A program made the translations under genes and the position numbers. Of a stretch of 64,000 nucleotides of DNA, positions 22,835 to 34,145 are shown in pieces. The DNA comes from Eucalyptus grandis (taxonomy: Eukaryota > Streptophyta > Magnoliopsida > Myrtales > Myrtaceae). The notes below the pieces were generated by a model. The model worked only from the letters and a program-made list of their open reading frames with translations. It was not told the origin of the DNA and did not search any database. Where the stretch lies: assembly GCF_016545825.1 (NCBI RefSeq), contig NC_052619.1, positions 34,573,803 through 34,637,802 on the forward strand, in the 5' to 3' direction. Numbering within the stretch: position 1 is the stretch's first letter; every line of letters begins with the position of its first letter.

Positions 22835-24145
22835 TTATACTATGCGTGGACTTGAAGTTGCCTCATTTGAAATATATTTTATATCAATATTAAGAATAAA
22901 ATTATTCATTTCTCTCTTCCATAAAATGCCTGCAATCTTCTACTAATTAAGCTGAATTATTAATTAACCAAACGTTCTGTACAGCGTTGCTTTTGGAGCG
23001 ATACTAGATGCTCAAAATGCACCGTTAGTTTAAAGCACTGACAACCGTTAGGCTAGCATTGTCCTTCTTACTATTCTCTCTTTGCTTTACTGGTTTCATG
23101 ACACTTTAATTTTTTCCCCTTTGTTACAACAAAAATGATATCTAACATGATTTTCAATGTAAATTTGCGTTCTCAATTCAGTAAAAATAAGTCCTCGACA
23201 AATGGCAATTAACGAGAGAATCACTTTGATGTGGTCTAATTCTAAATAACTCTAAATAGGACCAAATAAAAAACATGACAAACTTTATCAAGAAAAATGG
23301 TCAAGTAAAGTTTCTACTCAATCCTCGAATGAGTTTTATATTTAAGTAGTTATTCAAAGATTAAAAAAAGTTCACCTGCAATAATTAGTCCTCATTGGTT
23401 TCATTTCCTTTTTGTAAGAAAGAATTAGTGTCCTTATTTGAGAACTTTCCATCTGAGAAATAGTCTCTAGTTGGCGATTACATCTCAATGGCACTTTGTG
23501 GTAAAAAAGGCACCATTATTCTTGAGGAGTATCGGAAGGGTTAGCTTTAGCGAGGTTCTTTATTTTTCTAGATACAGGAGAGTTCCATGAGGCCCGCATG
23601 TTTAGGAATTAGGGGGACGCTTATTTCTAAGCCGACGAATTGGCAGGTACGATGGAATGGTCAGTGTCGTCCATCGGTATTCCTGTCAATCCCTATCCAT
23701 CCTTAGGCTACGCTGTCAGGGGGCTGAGGCGACTGCAAGTCCATGTTCATGGAAATAAGAGTAGAGAAGACTAAGAAGACTTGGAAGGCGTCAAATTGAC
23801 TCAGTCAATTAACTTGGCAAGTCTTTCCACAAGTCACGTTAGAAATTAATGTAGTTCATTTTCGTGTGCTGAGCTTTTTAGCATCGCAGTTTTTCACGTC
23901 AACAAGAATCATTTTGGAGAAGTACTATAATTTCAAAAAAAAAAAAAACGTAATTTACAAGATTTTTCACGCAGTGATTCGTATGAATGTAGTGAGAGGT
24001 ATACATAAGGCGTATAGGGAGGCATGATTGGCAAAACGGATAACGCGTTAACACGACCATATATACACTTCTCACTAGGCCATTGCGTAGATTGAACAAG
24101 CCATCACTTTTTGTTAGAAAATCTATAGAATCAAAGCTTGCGCAT
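22835..24145. repeat. Linker module (L), copy 5, and PLAC8 upstream region
   Basis: 22835-23780 is colinear with the linker of copies 1-3 and lacks both MITEs. 23780-24145 is the upstream region shared with 12089-12440. This is the only copy in which linker, promoter and complete gene are contiguous, so it probably reflects the ancestral arrangement. Confidence 0.65.
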
Positions 24146-24153
24146 TATAAATA
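24146..24153 (+). promoter_or_regulatory. TATA box of PLAC8-like gene
   Basis: TATAAATA lies 145 bp upstream of the ATG at 24298, a plausible distance for a start site about 30 bp downstream and a 5' UTR of roughly 115 nt. The decayed duplicate has TATAGATA at the same place. Confidence 0.5.
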
Positions 24154-24297
24154 AGACCAAAACCACTTGTGATCATCTTAGAAACACACCCCACTTTCGT
24201 TGGAGTTTTCAATCACGAAAATCCTACACTTTATTCAACCCTCAGTGCTCGGCCGTCCTGATCTTCCATATCTTGCTGACCTTAAAAGGACATAAAC

Positions 24298-24803
24298 ATG
24301 TCGTCCCAGAAATCTGACCCTCTTTCTTGTTCTCAAGGATACACGGTCGGCGTTGCTTTACCTGCTAATTACCATCAGGATCACCACCACCACCACTACC
24401 ATTTTCAGCAACAGATGAACTCCGTCACTTGGTCAACCAATATTTGTCATTGTTGCGACGATCCACGCAGCTGTTGTTCTTTTGTCCCACCCAAAGTTGT
24501 ATAATTTTAAGTATAGTTCATGGATGCTCTGTGATGTATCTTATTGTTGTACGTATTTCAGGTTGGACAACGCTTTTTTGCCCATGCATCACTTTTGGGA
24601 GGATCGCGGTGTTTGCGGACGAAGGATCTTCATGTAAGTATTTGTCAACTAGTATTTTTTTTTTTACAAATCCATTATCCCTCATCCTCCACCTCCACGA
24701 ACCATCAACCTTTTCGTAATTGCAAACCCCAATCATGCATATCCTGCAATCTCAATCTGAGGCAGGACGACATATGCAACCATCGTAAACCTCTGAGGAA
24801 AGC

Positions 24804-24862
<59 letters not shown>

Positions 24863-26379
24863 CCGAGTTTGACCATCTGAGTAAGATAGTGGGGGCGGAA
24901 GAGAAGGAGGAGCTCAGGCGGCGTGGTCATGAGCTGTGTAGAGAGAAGAGAGACAGATGGTTTGGCTTTGACTGGTGGTGTGTGCAATTTTTTGAGTTAA
25001 ATCTACAAGCCTGTGTTTAAAAAACTACGAATGCGTGCCACATTTCCGAACAGCAATAGCCATTTCGTACTTGAAATGTTTTAAAAGATTGAAATATCCA
25101 ACATCACTTGCTATGGGCTTATATGTTCTTTTTATACATAGTCTTCTTTTACTTATTAGCTTAAACTTTTGATTTGACTTTCTAATTAATATCAAAGTCA
25201 GGTTCTGGTACAGTTTATTTCGCATCCCCGCCTCAAATTGCACATGTATGTCTCACTTCGGAATTTTGAGGACCGCCACGGTTTTTTACCCCAAATGAAA
25301 AAAATCAACAACAATGATGACCGATGACCATTATTATTATATTCGTTTTGTTGCAGCTTCTGTTGCGAAAGGCGCACTCTACTGTTTAGCCGCTGCTTTG
25401 ACTGGTTGTTTTCTGGGAGGAGCTTGCTGCTGCGGTTGCTACAAACGTGGAAGGTTGAGGACTATATTCAAATGGAAGCAGAGTGCATGCTGCGATTGTT
25501 GTGTTCATTGCTTTTGCCATTGTTGTGCTCTGTGTCAAGAATATCGTCACCTCCAGAGCATCGGCTATGACCCTTCCAAAGGTACTAAGACTTCATTTTT
25601 TTTTCCTATTTTTATTTTTATTTTTATTTTATGGTCAAGGAATCTGCCCAAGGTGAGTAAATCTCGGATTCCACGAATATCCCACTAACTTTATTGTTCG
25701 ACAAACGCTGGTCGTATTGACATATACCTTGGTAGTTTACATCTATGATGAAAAATCGGAACCGTGTTCTCTGCACAAATCGTGAACCTTTTTATTTTAT
25801 GAACGAAGTACAACCCAGAAGATTCACTTTTCGTATTTGTACAAGGATAGCGTTCGAGATTAGAAAAAGAAAAGAAAAGAAAAAGACTGCCTTTAGGAAC
25901 TGATATTATAATTTCCTGTGGATTCCTGAATAAATTGATATAATCTACAATTTCAAAGTTCATGCCTAAGGACAAAAGAAACATCGAATCTGGCTTTATC
26001 TAACCCGAGAATGAGATGGGTGATTAAGTATTTGATTCGAATATGATAAATTTCACATTCAAATCATTGTGTATTCCATTCAAAGTAATCTTGAGGGCCA
26101 TGTTTGACCAGCCTTTGGATGGAGTCTACTCAATTTGCATAGATCCAACGCCCATGGGGATCAAGTGAGTTTGAAAGTTAGGATACTTTTGTTGTCAAAT
26201 ATATATGCTTACATGAATGGTTTTACTTATGCATTGAGGATGCTTACTTGGTTGTTTTAGTACTGATGCGTGCAATTACCAAAAAAAATTCAGGACGGGA
26301 AGGAAGTCAGCAGATAAGTAGTGGCTCAATAGAGATGATTCCACCTCTAACGACAAGAACCATGAGCCAACAGAGCTGA
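24298..26379 (+). CDS. PLAC8 / cell-number-regulator-like cysteine-rich membrane protein
   Basis: Four exons: 24298-24475 (24472 possible), 24562-24633, 25357-25581, 26294-26379. All introns are GT..AG in phase 1, giving about 186 residues. The PLAC8 signature is clear: TWSTNICHCCDDPRSC, then LFCPCITFGRIAVFADEG, the hydrophobic Cys-rich segment GALYCLAAALTGCFLGGAC, and CVHCFCHCCALCQEYRHLQ near the end. In plants this family includes the FW2.2/cell number regulators and PCR proteins, which act at the plasma membrane in organ-size control and Zn/Cd export. Which role applies here is not decidable. Oddities: a histidine-rich N-terminus (YHQDHHHHHYHFQQQ), one more residue than usual between the first Cys pair and CPC, and a tail ending TMSQQS instead of the usual short Gly-Trp end. 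Intron 2 holds a GA microsatellite. A decayed 5' duplicate lies at 12.6 kb. Confidence 0.86.
24804..24859. repeat. (GA)n microsatellite in intron 2 of PLAC8-like gene
   Basis: About 28 GA units with one interruption. It lies within the 723-bp second intron and is likely length-polymorphic. Confidence 0.95.
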
Positions 26380-26930
26380 TTAGCGAAGTTCATACCACAG
26401 ACATCCAAATGTCAGGATACATTTTAATTTTCAAATAGCTCATCTCATAAGTTGCGACGATTTCTTGAGAAGCACTTTCGAGAGGAAAACTCTTGGCAGA
26501 CAAACTTATTTGAATCTATATCTTCCTGGATATATCTTACTGCAGGCGTAACGATCTGTAGATATTGTTTATAAAAATAAAAGAAAAGGTTGTCAATATC
26601 ATGATACTTCGTTTCTCGCGAGAATGTAGGACTCCGTTCAAGTCTTTGCTAATTTTTTGTTGTGGCATAGAATAATATGGGAACGAAGTAAGTCATAAGG
26701 GATATTTTTTAGACAATTTGGGATATTTTCCTTGATTTTTCATGTATCTCGTAATGATGCATTGATTATGCATAACTTGATTGGTTTCTTACCTAGATAA
26801 TTATCTAATAAAGCTTATAAATATATTCATGTACTCTCTATCAAAATAGAAAAATATATTAAAAAAAAAAATTCGCAATTATTTTTTTGCTTAATTCTTA
26901 TATCATCATTTGAGATAACTTCTCATCACT
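26380..26930. other. 3' flank of PLAC8-like gene
   Basis: Presumed 3' UTR and downstream sequence, AT-rich. AATAAAA-type words occur at about 26575-26582, about 200 bp past the stop, and could serve polyadenylation. Nothing else is recognised. Confidence 0.4.
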
Positions 26931-27454
26931 TATATAAATGCCAGTTGTGTAATGACTCTGACTCCATCCCCAGGGTCTTGAGTGATGGGGGTTATGTTTG
27001 CGACGTCCCAAGCATGTAGCTGTCCCAATTCTTTTTATCTTTCCATTAAGAGCATGTGGAAGTGGATACACAACAAACGCCCACACAACAACAAAATGCT
27101 AAGAAAATAACCGCTTACAAACACAAAACTACTTATATTACATCAGTTATATTTACATGTCCTTTTTATTATAGGCCAATAGATTTACAACCACCACATG
27201 TTCTACACTAAAAAAGGCCAAGGTAAATTTAAGCTCCTTTAGCGAGATTGCAACTCCAGAACTAGTGTGAGACCTCCATACCTACAATTCTGAAAAACAA
27301 TGAAGTGAGTCATGGACTTAGTAACTAATCCTCAGATAGGATGATGCCTCGCTGTCGAACGAGCATGTGACCATAATAGCATCAATATGTTGATGGCAAG
27401 TCAATAGCAAATATACTTCATTAATTCAATTATGTGCATGACCTCAACTACTTA

Positions 27455-27675
27455 TAAAATAAGCATGGCCAAGATCAAATAATGGCATATAAAATATGCA
27501 TGTGACTCTTAAGACCCAAATAATAGCATATAAAATATGCACGCGACTTTCCAGACCAAAAAAATAGCTTATAAAATATGCAATTGACGTTCAAGACTGA
27601 AATAATAGCTTGTAAATTATGCACGTGACTCTCAAGATCAAAACAAGAGCAAATAACACATGCACGTGAATATTA
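27455..27675. repeat. ~41-bp minisatellite
   Basis: About five diverged units built on 'ataaaatatgcatgtgac' followed by 'aagaccaaataatagc'. Unit length is about 41 bp and similarity decays toward the right. Confidence 0.75.
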
Positions 27676-27733
27676 TAAGGTCAAGCATGCGGGATTTATT
27701 TATTAATCGACCGCAATCCATTTGTTCCTCCAA

Positions 27734-27985
27734 ACTTAATCGAGCAGTCTTCCTTAATCCAAGGGTGACGGCAGTCCTTCAACAATGAATCCATCGAGCA
27801 TCTGAACTTAACCGAGCAACGTCCCCTAATCCAAGGGTGACGGCAATCCTCCGACAATGAATCGGTCGGGCATCCAAACTTAATCGGGCAACGTCCCCTA
27901 ATCCAAGGGTGACAACGATCCTCCAACAATGAGTCCATCAGGCATCCGAACTTTATCAATAATGTCCCCTAATCCAATGGTGACG
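27734..27985. repeat. 72-bp minisatellite
   Basis: The word 'aatccaagggtgac' recurs at about 27756, 27828, 27900 and 27971, a period of 72 bp and about 3.6 copies. Because 72 is divisible by three, a minus-strand frame (27696-27959) stays open and shows a 24-residue repeat (core EDCRHPWIRGRC). I regard that frame as a by-product of the period. Confidence 0.85.
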
Positions 27986-29366
27986 GCTAGAATTATTCCC
28001 TCATGTGACCATGCAAACAAACAACACAATCCTACTTCTTATCTTTACTTCATCAGTCGATACAAGCAAGGCCTAAGGGCGTGAATCATGCTAAGTGTAT
28101 AATATGCTTTACCTTTTCGAAAGTGTACATCATGTTGGGCATGACACAAGGTTCATGGCCCGAACTGATAGGTCAAGGCGCCGACCTACACCAAGCAAGG
28201 CCTTGGATTGACACGCCTCAATACTAACCCTCCAAGCAAGGTTCATTCCAACACGCCTTGATGCCAATCTGAACCAACAAGACCTGTCTGTGGGCCACAG
28301 TGCGCTTTCAAACATATGAGCAAACCATACAAAATTCTTACACGAGTGAAACATAGAAATCTCACATAACCAAGCAATAGCAATTTAAACAACAAAACAT
28401 ACATAATCACACAAGCTATCAAGAACACGACCCACTCTACTAATGCAACATAATGCCCCAGCCAATGGTTAGAAAGTTCACTTACCACTCAAGGCTCATG
28501 ACTTAAGCCATTACAATTGAACACCGACCTAAAACCGAACATGACTTGGAATCGATATGCCTCAATATTGACTCGAGACCAAGTAAGGCTCAGTTCATCA
28601 TGGTTCAACGCACGTCCTAGACCAACGAGATCCTTTTTTTGTAGTTCAGAATAGCATAACACAATGCCCTAACCAAATATTAGTAAATCTACTTGCAAAA
28701 ATCGAAACAAGAACGAGACACAAATGGCGGCGACTTGCGGAGCCCGAAACGGCATGGCGGGTGTCACACCCAGAACCCCGGGCACGCGCACATCCCTCGA
28801 TGATCGACTTAAAATGCGACATCCCAAGATGCGTCGCTGACCCTTTCTTTTTTATCTTTCAATTAAGCACATGCAGAAGCGAATTAAATAAACACGCAGT
28901 CAACCAACCATCAAACACAGGGATAGTAAAACATGCTAACGCTTTTTCACAAACCACACTTTATATACAAACGTGGATCGAAAATTATCAACCACGGGTC
29001 AAATGTGCTAAATTCCCTAAAACCTACCCGATAGGTTATGTTGTACTAAAATCGCGCTCGGTCGATTTTAACCACGAAATTGAATTCGGTTTCGGGAATG
29101 GACATTTGAGCGTGTCACAATTTATTTTTAAGATCTCGTCTCATCTTTTGGAAAATTTCCATCGAGTCCAGGATTTTACAGAAAAATCGTTGTTCAGGGC
29201 AAAAAGGAAAATAAAGGTGAAATTCGGATGGAAGGAGGTGTGGGCTATTTTGCTGCCCAAAAATCCTTAATTTTGGGAAAGAAAGTAATTTGGGAAAAAA
29301 GAAGATGAACATGAAGACTTTAGGGGTTCGGCAATGAGTGTTTAGATATTTCTTCCTAAGTTGTAA

Positions 29367-29880
29367 TTGGTTGGTGCTTTGACTTATTTTCTTCCCTCCC
29401 CTCTCTCCCCCTTTCTCTCATGCACATCCCCTTCTCCCTCAGCCGACTTCCCATTCTGCTTTTCTTCTTCCCCACATTCCCTCTCTCTCACGCTAGAATT
29501 TCCCCCAACAGAGCAGCCTATGTTTCTTTCCCTTCATTCCACGCCAGCTTCCATTCATTTCCCCCTGCCAACATGTCCACTAACCAATGTCCAACACCCA
29601 CGCCAGCTGCCTCTCCACTCACCTCCGCCTTTTCCCATTTTCACATCAACACCTCACATTCTTCTCACGTCCCACAAACTCCTAGCTCCTCATGCCAGCA
29701 GCAAATCACGCCCAGCACTCTAAAAACAACCCACCAGCAACACCACCAAAGCCTAGCAGCTTCACCAGCCCGCCAACAGCCATCTCCTCCACAACTCAGC
29801 ACAAGCCAAGCCGAACCGCCCGCCTTCACGCCATAGCAAGCACCGACCAGCCAGCCCAAAGAACCTCCTCTTGGCCGTGA
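29367..29880 (+). other. CT-rich low-complexity tract (no gene called)
   Basis: Several frames stay open because the strand is very rich in C and T, giving Pro/Ser/His-rich translations with no domain. It sits inside the long-TIR element and ends before a GTGAGTT donor-like site, so it may be a transcribed leader of that element. Confidence 0.35.
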
Positions 29881-31904
29881 GCTTTGTAGGACCTTTTCCT
29901 CAACCGTTGTGCCTCCATTGGAGACACGGTTGTCTCGGGTCTTCACCACCTTCGCGTCGCCGTCGCCGTGAGCTCGCCACTATCGAATTCCAGTGAGTTA
30001 ACTCTCTAATCATGATTAGATTGTTAATTGTGCTTAGGGGTTAGATTAGTGTTAATCATATTAGTTAGATTAGTGTTAATTATCCTGGTTAGGTTAGTGT
30101 TAAGTGGATTAGCTTAATTTCAGATTCGGTTTACTGGACACTCGCCGTTTGTTTTTTTTTGTTTTTTTTGGAAAAATGTGCTGCGATTTTGGGATTGCTT
30201 CCTTCTTAAAAAAAATGTTCTAGACATCTTCAAATATGACATATATTTTACTCAAGATTTTATGGATTTAAAAGAATGAGATTTCAGCCTCGTTTCAATC
30301 AAAACAGAACCTCTGTTTGTGTTGGAACTTGTGACATTTTGGTGTTCAAAGGATTTTTATCAACTCTTAGGGTTCCATTTTCGAAAGAATTTCTTCACAA
30401 AAGTTGTTCACCACATCTTGTAGTTTGACGTAGTCAAATTTTAGATCAAACAAACAAGTTTTGGACCTCAAACCAAGCTGGTTTTCGAAAACAAACTTTC
30501 TAGAGACAGACACAGTTTTTGTAATGGTTTGAGCGATTTATTGTTCTCATTCTAGAAAGATTTGGGTCAATGTGTCTTCATGAAAAGTGTTTTTTTATGT
30601 GTCTTTTATAATATATTCATATTTGAGAATTTCCTGAACTTGTTTGGTTAGGTTTTTAGATTTAAACTTGGAGACGCACGAATGGCCTGATTTCTGCCGG
30701 TTAGGACCGGTTGTGGTTTTATCGTTGTTCTTGGTGTTTTGCTTGTTGGAAAATGTTTATTTGGTGACTTGGGTGAGGAGGCACCTCCATGGTTAGGTTA
30801 ATTAAGTGGTTTAGTTTAATTAGTTACCATTTATTTAATTAATTAATTATAATTAGCGTAAATTGTAACGGATTAGCCGTTTCTCAGAATTATACGCTGA
30901 TTCTCGTGGTTGAATTGGTTTGTGAAATTGATTGTTAAATTATGCAATTGTGTGCTTGGTGATGATTTATAATTATTATTACAAATAATGATTTTATGGT
31001 ATGTAATTAGAAAAATACCGGGTGTCGGTTTTTACGCCAAAATTTTATATAGTATATAAAATTGTGGAATTTTGAAATGAGAGTGTACCGTGCTTACTGG
31101 TTCGATTTAAATACGTGACCACACATGGTTATTTTACTGGGATGATTTTTAATACGAAGAAAATTGGTCAAGCCAATTATTTGAAATTGAGGTATTTGAG
31201 TGCAAATCACAGTATTCTTAGGCAAGTATGGATGTGCGTGTGGTCACTATCGGAACCTGTCACCCAATGGGAGTTTGGGGACGATGCTCGATGGGGGTCC
31301 GGAAGCTGATTGCGGTGGAGGCCGAACCAATGCCCCTTATGGAAAGCCGTCTAAGCAGGGGTTTTAGACGTTGCCATGCCTGACGGAGCGGGACGGCGCC
31401 TGATTATGCCAGATGACCGCCGACTGGGGAGTTGGCCATGGTCGAATTGTCGTAAGAACTGGAACATGTATGAGTGGATGAGATAGCCGCGCTTGATTAT
31501 GGGGCAAAATTGTGTGGCACGGTATGGGACGTGTCATAATGGTTTTACCTTATAATCGAGACCCATGTGATTGATTGTGATGAAATGATATGGTCCAGTT
31601 ACTGTTTACGCATGCTGCGTTGATAAATGTATATGTGGCGCACTAATGTGCAGGGACGTGTCGAGGCGATGTAAGTTTGTGTGTGACGCCTATTTAGGCT
31701 GCCTCTGAGTGAATTCCCATCCTAATCGAGGTTTTGGTGTTGACTCACTAAGATTTTATCTCACCCCGTCGTGGTTTAAATATTTTCAAGTCCCTAGTGG
31801 GGAGAACTCGGAGCCCGAGACGGAAGGGTCCAAAGCATAGGTTACCTAGGGCCTCTTTTGAGATGGACCTTTTGTATATAAACTTACAGGGTTGACCTGG
31901 TGTG

Positions 31905-32086
31905 TTTTTTTTTTTTTTGGTACCCGGGAACCTTCGTGCGCCGCTTCGCGGCGAAGTAAACCTTGGAGGAGCAATAGAGTCACTATCACCCTTGGGTTTT
32001 TTTCTTGCAAGACAGACGCAGAGATTTGAACTCAGGACCTCTCCCGAAAGGAACCTGCGCTTAACCACTATGCCGCCACCACGGGT
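31905..32086 (-). mobile_element. tRNA-derived SINE
   Basis: On the minus strand the head contains RNA polymerase III boxes: A box TAGTGGTTAAGCG (plus 32058-32070) and B box GAGTTCAAATCTC (plus 32021-32033). The tail ends in about 14 A (plus-strand T run 31905-31918). It is flanked by a perfect 15-bp or longer target duplication, GGTTGACCTGGTGTG (31890-31904 and 32087-32101), as expected for LINE-mediated insertion. It is nested in the long-TIR element. Confidence 0.9.
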
Positions 32087-32285
32087 GGTTGACCTGGTGT
32101 GTTTGTAAAGTATGTTTTGTGAAAATTGGTTGTCCTACTTTTCTATTCCATATATAATTGTTGTCTAGGATTTATTAGTTCGCTTCCGCATGTGCATAAA
32201 AAGAATGGGTCGGTGACGCGTCTTGGGAAAGTCGCAAAATTTTAGTCGACCGCCGGAAGATGTGCGCGTGCCCGGGTTTTGAGAC

Positions 32286-32440
32286 GTGACATTTCTGTTC
32301 TTTTTCTATTTCAGAATCAGAAATTTTGTATAGTTACAAAATGCGTTTTTTTTGCTCAGAAATTGTTTTCAGGAACAGAATAAAAAAGAATCATTTCTAA
32401 TCAGAATTTGTTCCCGGTAACAGAATCGTTATCATTTCTA
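32286..32440. mobile_element. PIF/Harbinger-like MITE fragment
   Basis: Matches 860-1003 in order ('ttttgtatagttac', 'gaaattgttt', 'gaacagaat', 'gaatcgttatc'). Neither end is preserved. It abuts the right terminus of the long-TIR element. Confidence 0.5.
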
Positions 32441-32960
32441 ATCAGAGTTTGGGATAAATTTGGATGTAGATCTAAAGTTAAGTAAGTTCATTCAATAAAA
32501 TTCCCTCTACCATATTGGATATAAAATCAAAGAAGTACTATGCTTACATTTTTTTTCGGTTTCTACCAATTAAACAAGATCTATATATGTAAATACTATT
32601 TTCAGTAGTTTTTTTTTTTTTTGGTAAGAAGTACTATTTTCAGTAGTTATTTCAAAAGAAAAAGAAAAAGAAAAAGAAAAAGGGTATTTTTTCAATTTTA
32701 ATTACAACTATATTCGAACTACATTATAAACTACCAAAGATTTATAGTTGCAATATATTCACTTGATTAAATAATTTATTTTTGGTTTATAGTCTTTTAT
32801 CAACAATTTCATATTATACTTAATATGTCTTTGGTTTTTGTAATTTACATTTGTTCTGGTAGTAGATATATAATTTATATGGAGGATTTTCATTTGAAAT
32901 TAGTTTCTATGCATAATTTCACATATTAATTACCAAAAAAAATGAAATCAATACCTTCTA
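32441..32960. other. AT-rich intergenic sequence
   Basis: Nothing recognised except a short GAAAAA tandem at about 32658-32682 and a small direct duplication of 'tactattttcagtagtt' around 32594 and 32631. Confidence 0.5.
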
Positions 32961-34145
32961 TGTGGGGGAAAAAGGCACTAAAAGTGCCATGACTTTCGTA
33001 TGGCGTTTACTTTAGTATCAAAACATTTTGCCCGATCACCTAAGTGCTACATTGGTGTAAAGTTTACTTAAGTGCCTATTCTAGTGAATCATTCTACATG
33101 ACTTTTTAAATTAATTTTTACTTATGACGTGACCTTTTTGAAAAAAATTTAAGTTCAAGGTAAATAATCTTTGAGTAACGTGGCAAAAAATGGGTCAAAA
33201 TGACGTGGTTTTGATCCTTTTGTTCTCCAAATTTATTTGAAACGGAAATCCTAAATTCTGAAAAGGGAAATGCTCTTCCAAGAAGCTTGAGTAGTGGATG
33301 GGTTCAAGATGAGATCAAAAGAGGAGAGCTTCAAGTTTATGAGATAACAAAATGAGGATTGGTCGAATTGGCTTAGTTGAGATCAAAATGATGACGGCTC
33401 TAATAACGCAACGCAGGGAGTTACGCTTAATTTAGGCAAATGACAAAGAAATTGCTGGGTTTGGGACATAAATCACTAAAGGACTCGCCGGAATCTTGCA
33501 AAAGCAAAGAAATCGAAGAAGATGGAGATGGCACGCTGGGGGCGTTAATGAAAAATAACCAGCATCTTCCTTCACCGAGAGAGATCTCTCTTCTAGGCCA
33601 TTACTTTTTTTCCCCTCTCTGTTTTGCCGATTCCTCCGTTGTTCCTAGTTCAGCCCTCTTTTTGTTTTTTCTCCGACCTTCCACTTTTTGGCTTTTACAA
33701 TTTTGCAGCTCCCTCTCTCCAGTGTTTTTTTTTTTTTTTTTTGTTTTTCACTTTTTAAATATGAAATTGAGCTACTTGTGATTCGCCTACTTTTCATTGT
33801 AAGATTCATCTCAAAATTTTGGCCCAAATTAGACAAGTTTTGAATTAGGATTGAAGAAGAGGTTACTTAGTTGATTTGGCTGAATTAGGATTTTAAATTG
33901 GGACAAACCATGCTAAATATCATCACTTGGGCACAGATGTTGAGTCAGGTTCAAAAATAATAATAATATATTGTCACGTCTGATTTCTGTTGCTCCAAAT
34001 CGAAGGGACACTTAAGTGATTGCTTTCTTCAAAAGTGGTACTTAAATGATTTTTTTTAAAAAAAGACATCAAAATGAGTGTTATATGAAAAATGGAAGTA
34101 AGTGAGCTATAAGATTTTGATTAAGCAATGGGAAAAAAGTACAAA
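32961..34145. mobile_element. MULE-like element with possible captured gene fragment
   Basis: The left end GGGGGAAAAAGGCACTAAAAG and the words 'cctaagtgctac' and 'cttaagtg' resemble the MULE-like elements at 18153 and 21336. A diverged inverted counterpart ('cacttaagtgattg', 'ggtacttaaatg') lies at 34005-34060. Between them, 33420-33780 is less AT-rich and opens a 113-codon plus frame starting near 33440 (KSLKDSPESCKSKEIEEDGDG), then a T-rich tract. I do not recognise this protein; it may be a captured host exon. Confidence 0.45.

Larger units (their letters stand above)
26931..28761. repeat. Partial long-TIR-type element with minisatellites
   Basis: 26945-27085 resembles, diverged, the left terminal repeat of the element at 28762 ('gcgacgtcccaagcatg', 'ctttttatctttccattaag', 'gcatgtggaagtgg'). 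Downstream come two minisatellites (27455-27675 and 27734-27985) and further degenerate repeats at 28130-28640 ('caagcaaggcc', 'cgcctcaatac'). No protein-coding gene. It is probably one arm of a related, older transposon. Confidence 0.45.
28762..32291. mobile_element. 3.5-kb element with ~120-bp terminal inverted repeats
   Basis: The left end TGTCACACCC..., then CCCGGGCACGCGCACATC and AAGCACATGCAGAAGCG, pairs with the reverse complement of the right end: TGTCACGTCT..., CCCGGGCACGCGCACATC, GCACATGCGGAAGCG. The interior has a CT-rich, then splice-donor-like stretch (29390-30000, donor-like 'ccagtgagtt'), AT-rich intron-like sequence and, toward the right, minus-strand-sense GC-rich sequence. 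No transposase or pol motif was seen, and no target duplication was found (the right flank is another MITE fragment). Superfamily is undecided: Mutator-like with long repeats is my first guess; a rearranged LTR derivative is possible. Confidence 0.6.

Noticed and set aside
24733..24987. 84-codon minus-strand frame with a SL repeat
   Set aside because: Translation of the GA microsatellite in a PLAC8 intron.
27455..27985. CRISPR-like repeat-spacer array
   Set aside because: Units are contiguous diverged tandem repeats with no unique spacers, in a plant genome.
29367..29949. Pro/Ser/His-rich frames in the CT-rich tract
   Set aside because: Multiple overlapping open frames caused by C/T richness without domain or start context.
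32021..32070. A genuine tRNA gene (A and B boxes present)
   Set aside because: Cloverleaf arms are not conserved, an A tail and target duplications are present, so it is a SINE head.
33440..33781. 113-codon frame as an expressed gene
   Set aside because: The second half is T-rich low complexity and the frame lies inside a MULE-like element; kept only as possible captured fragment.
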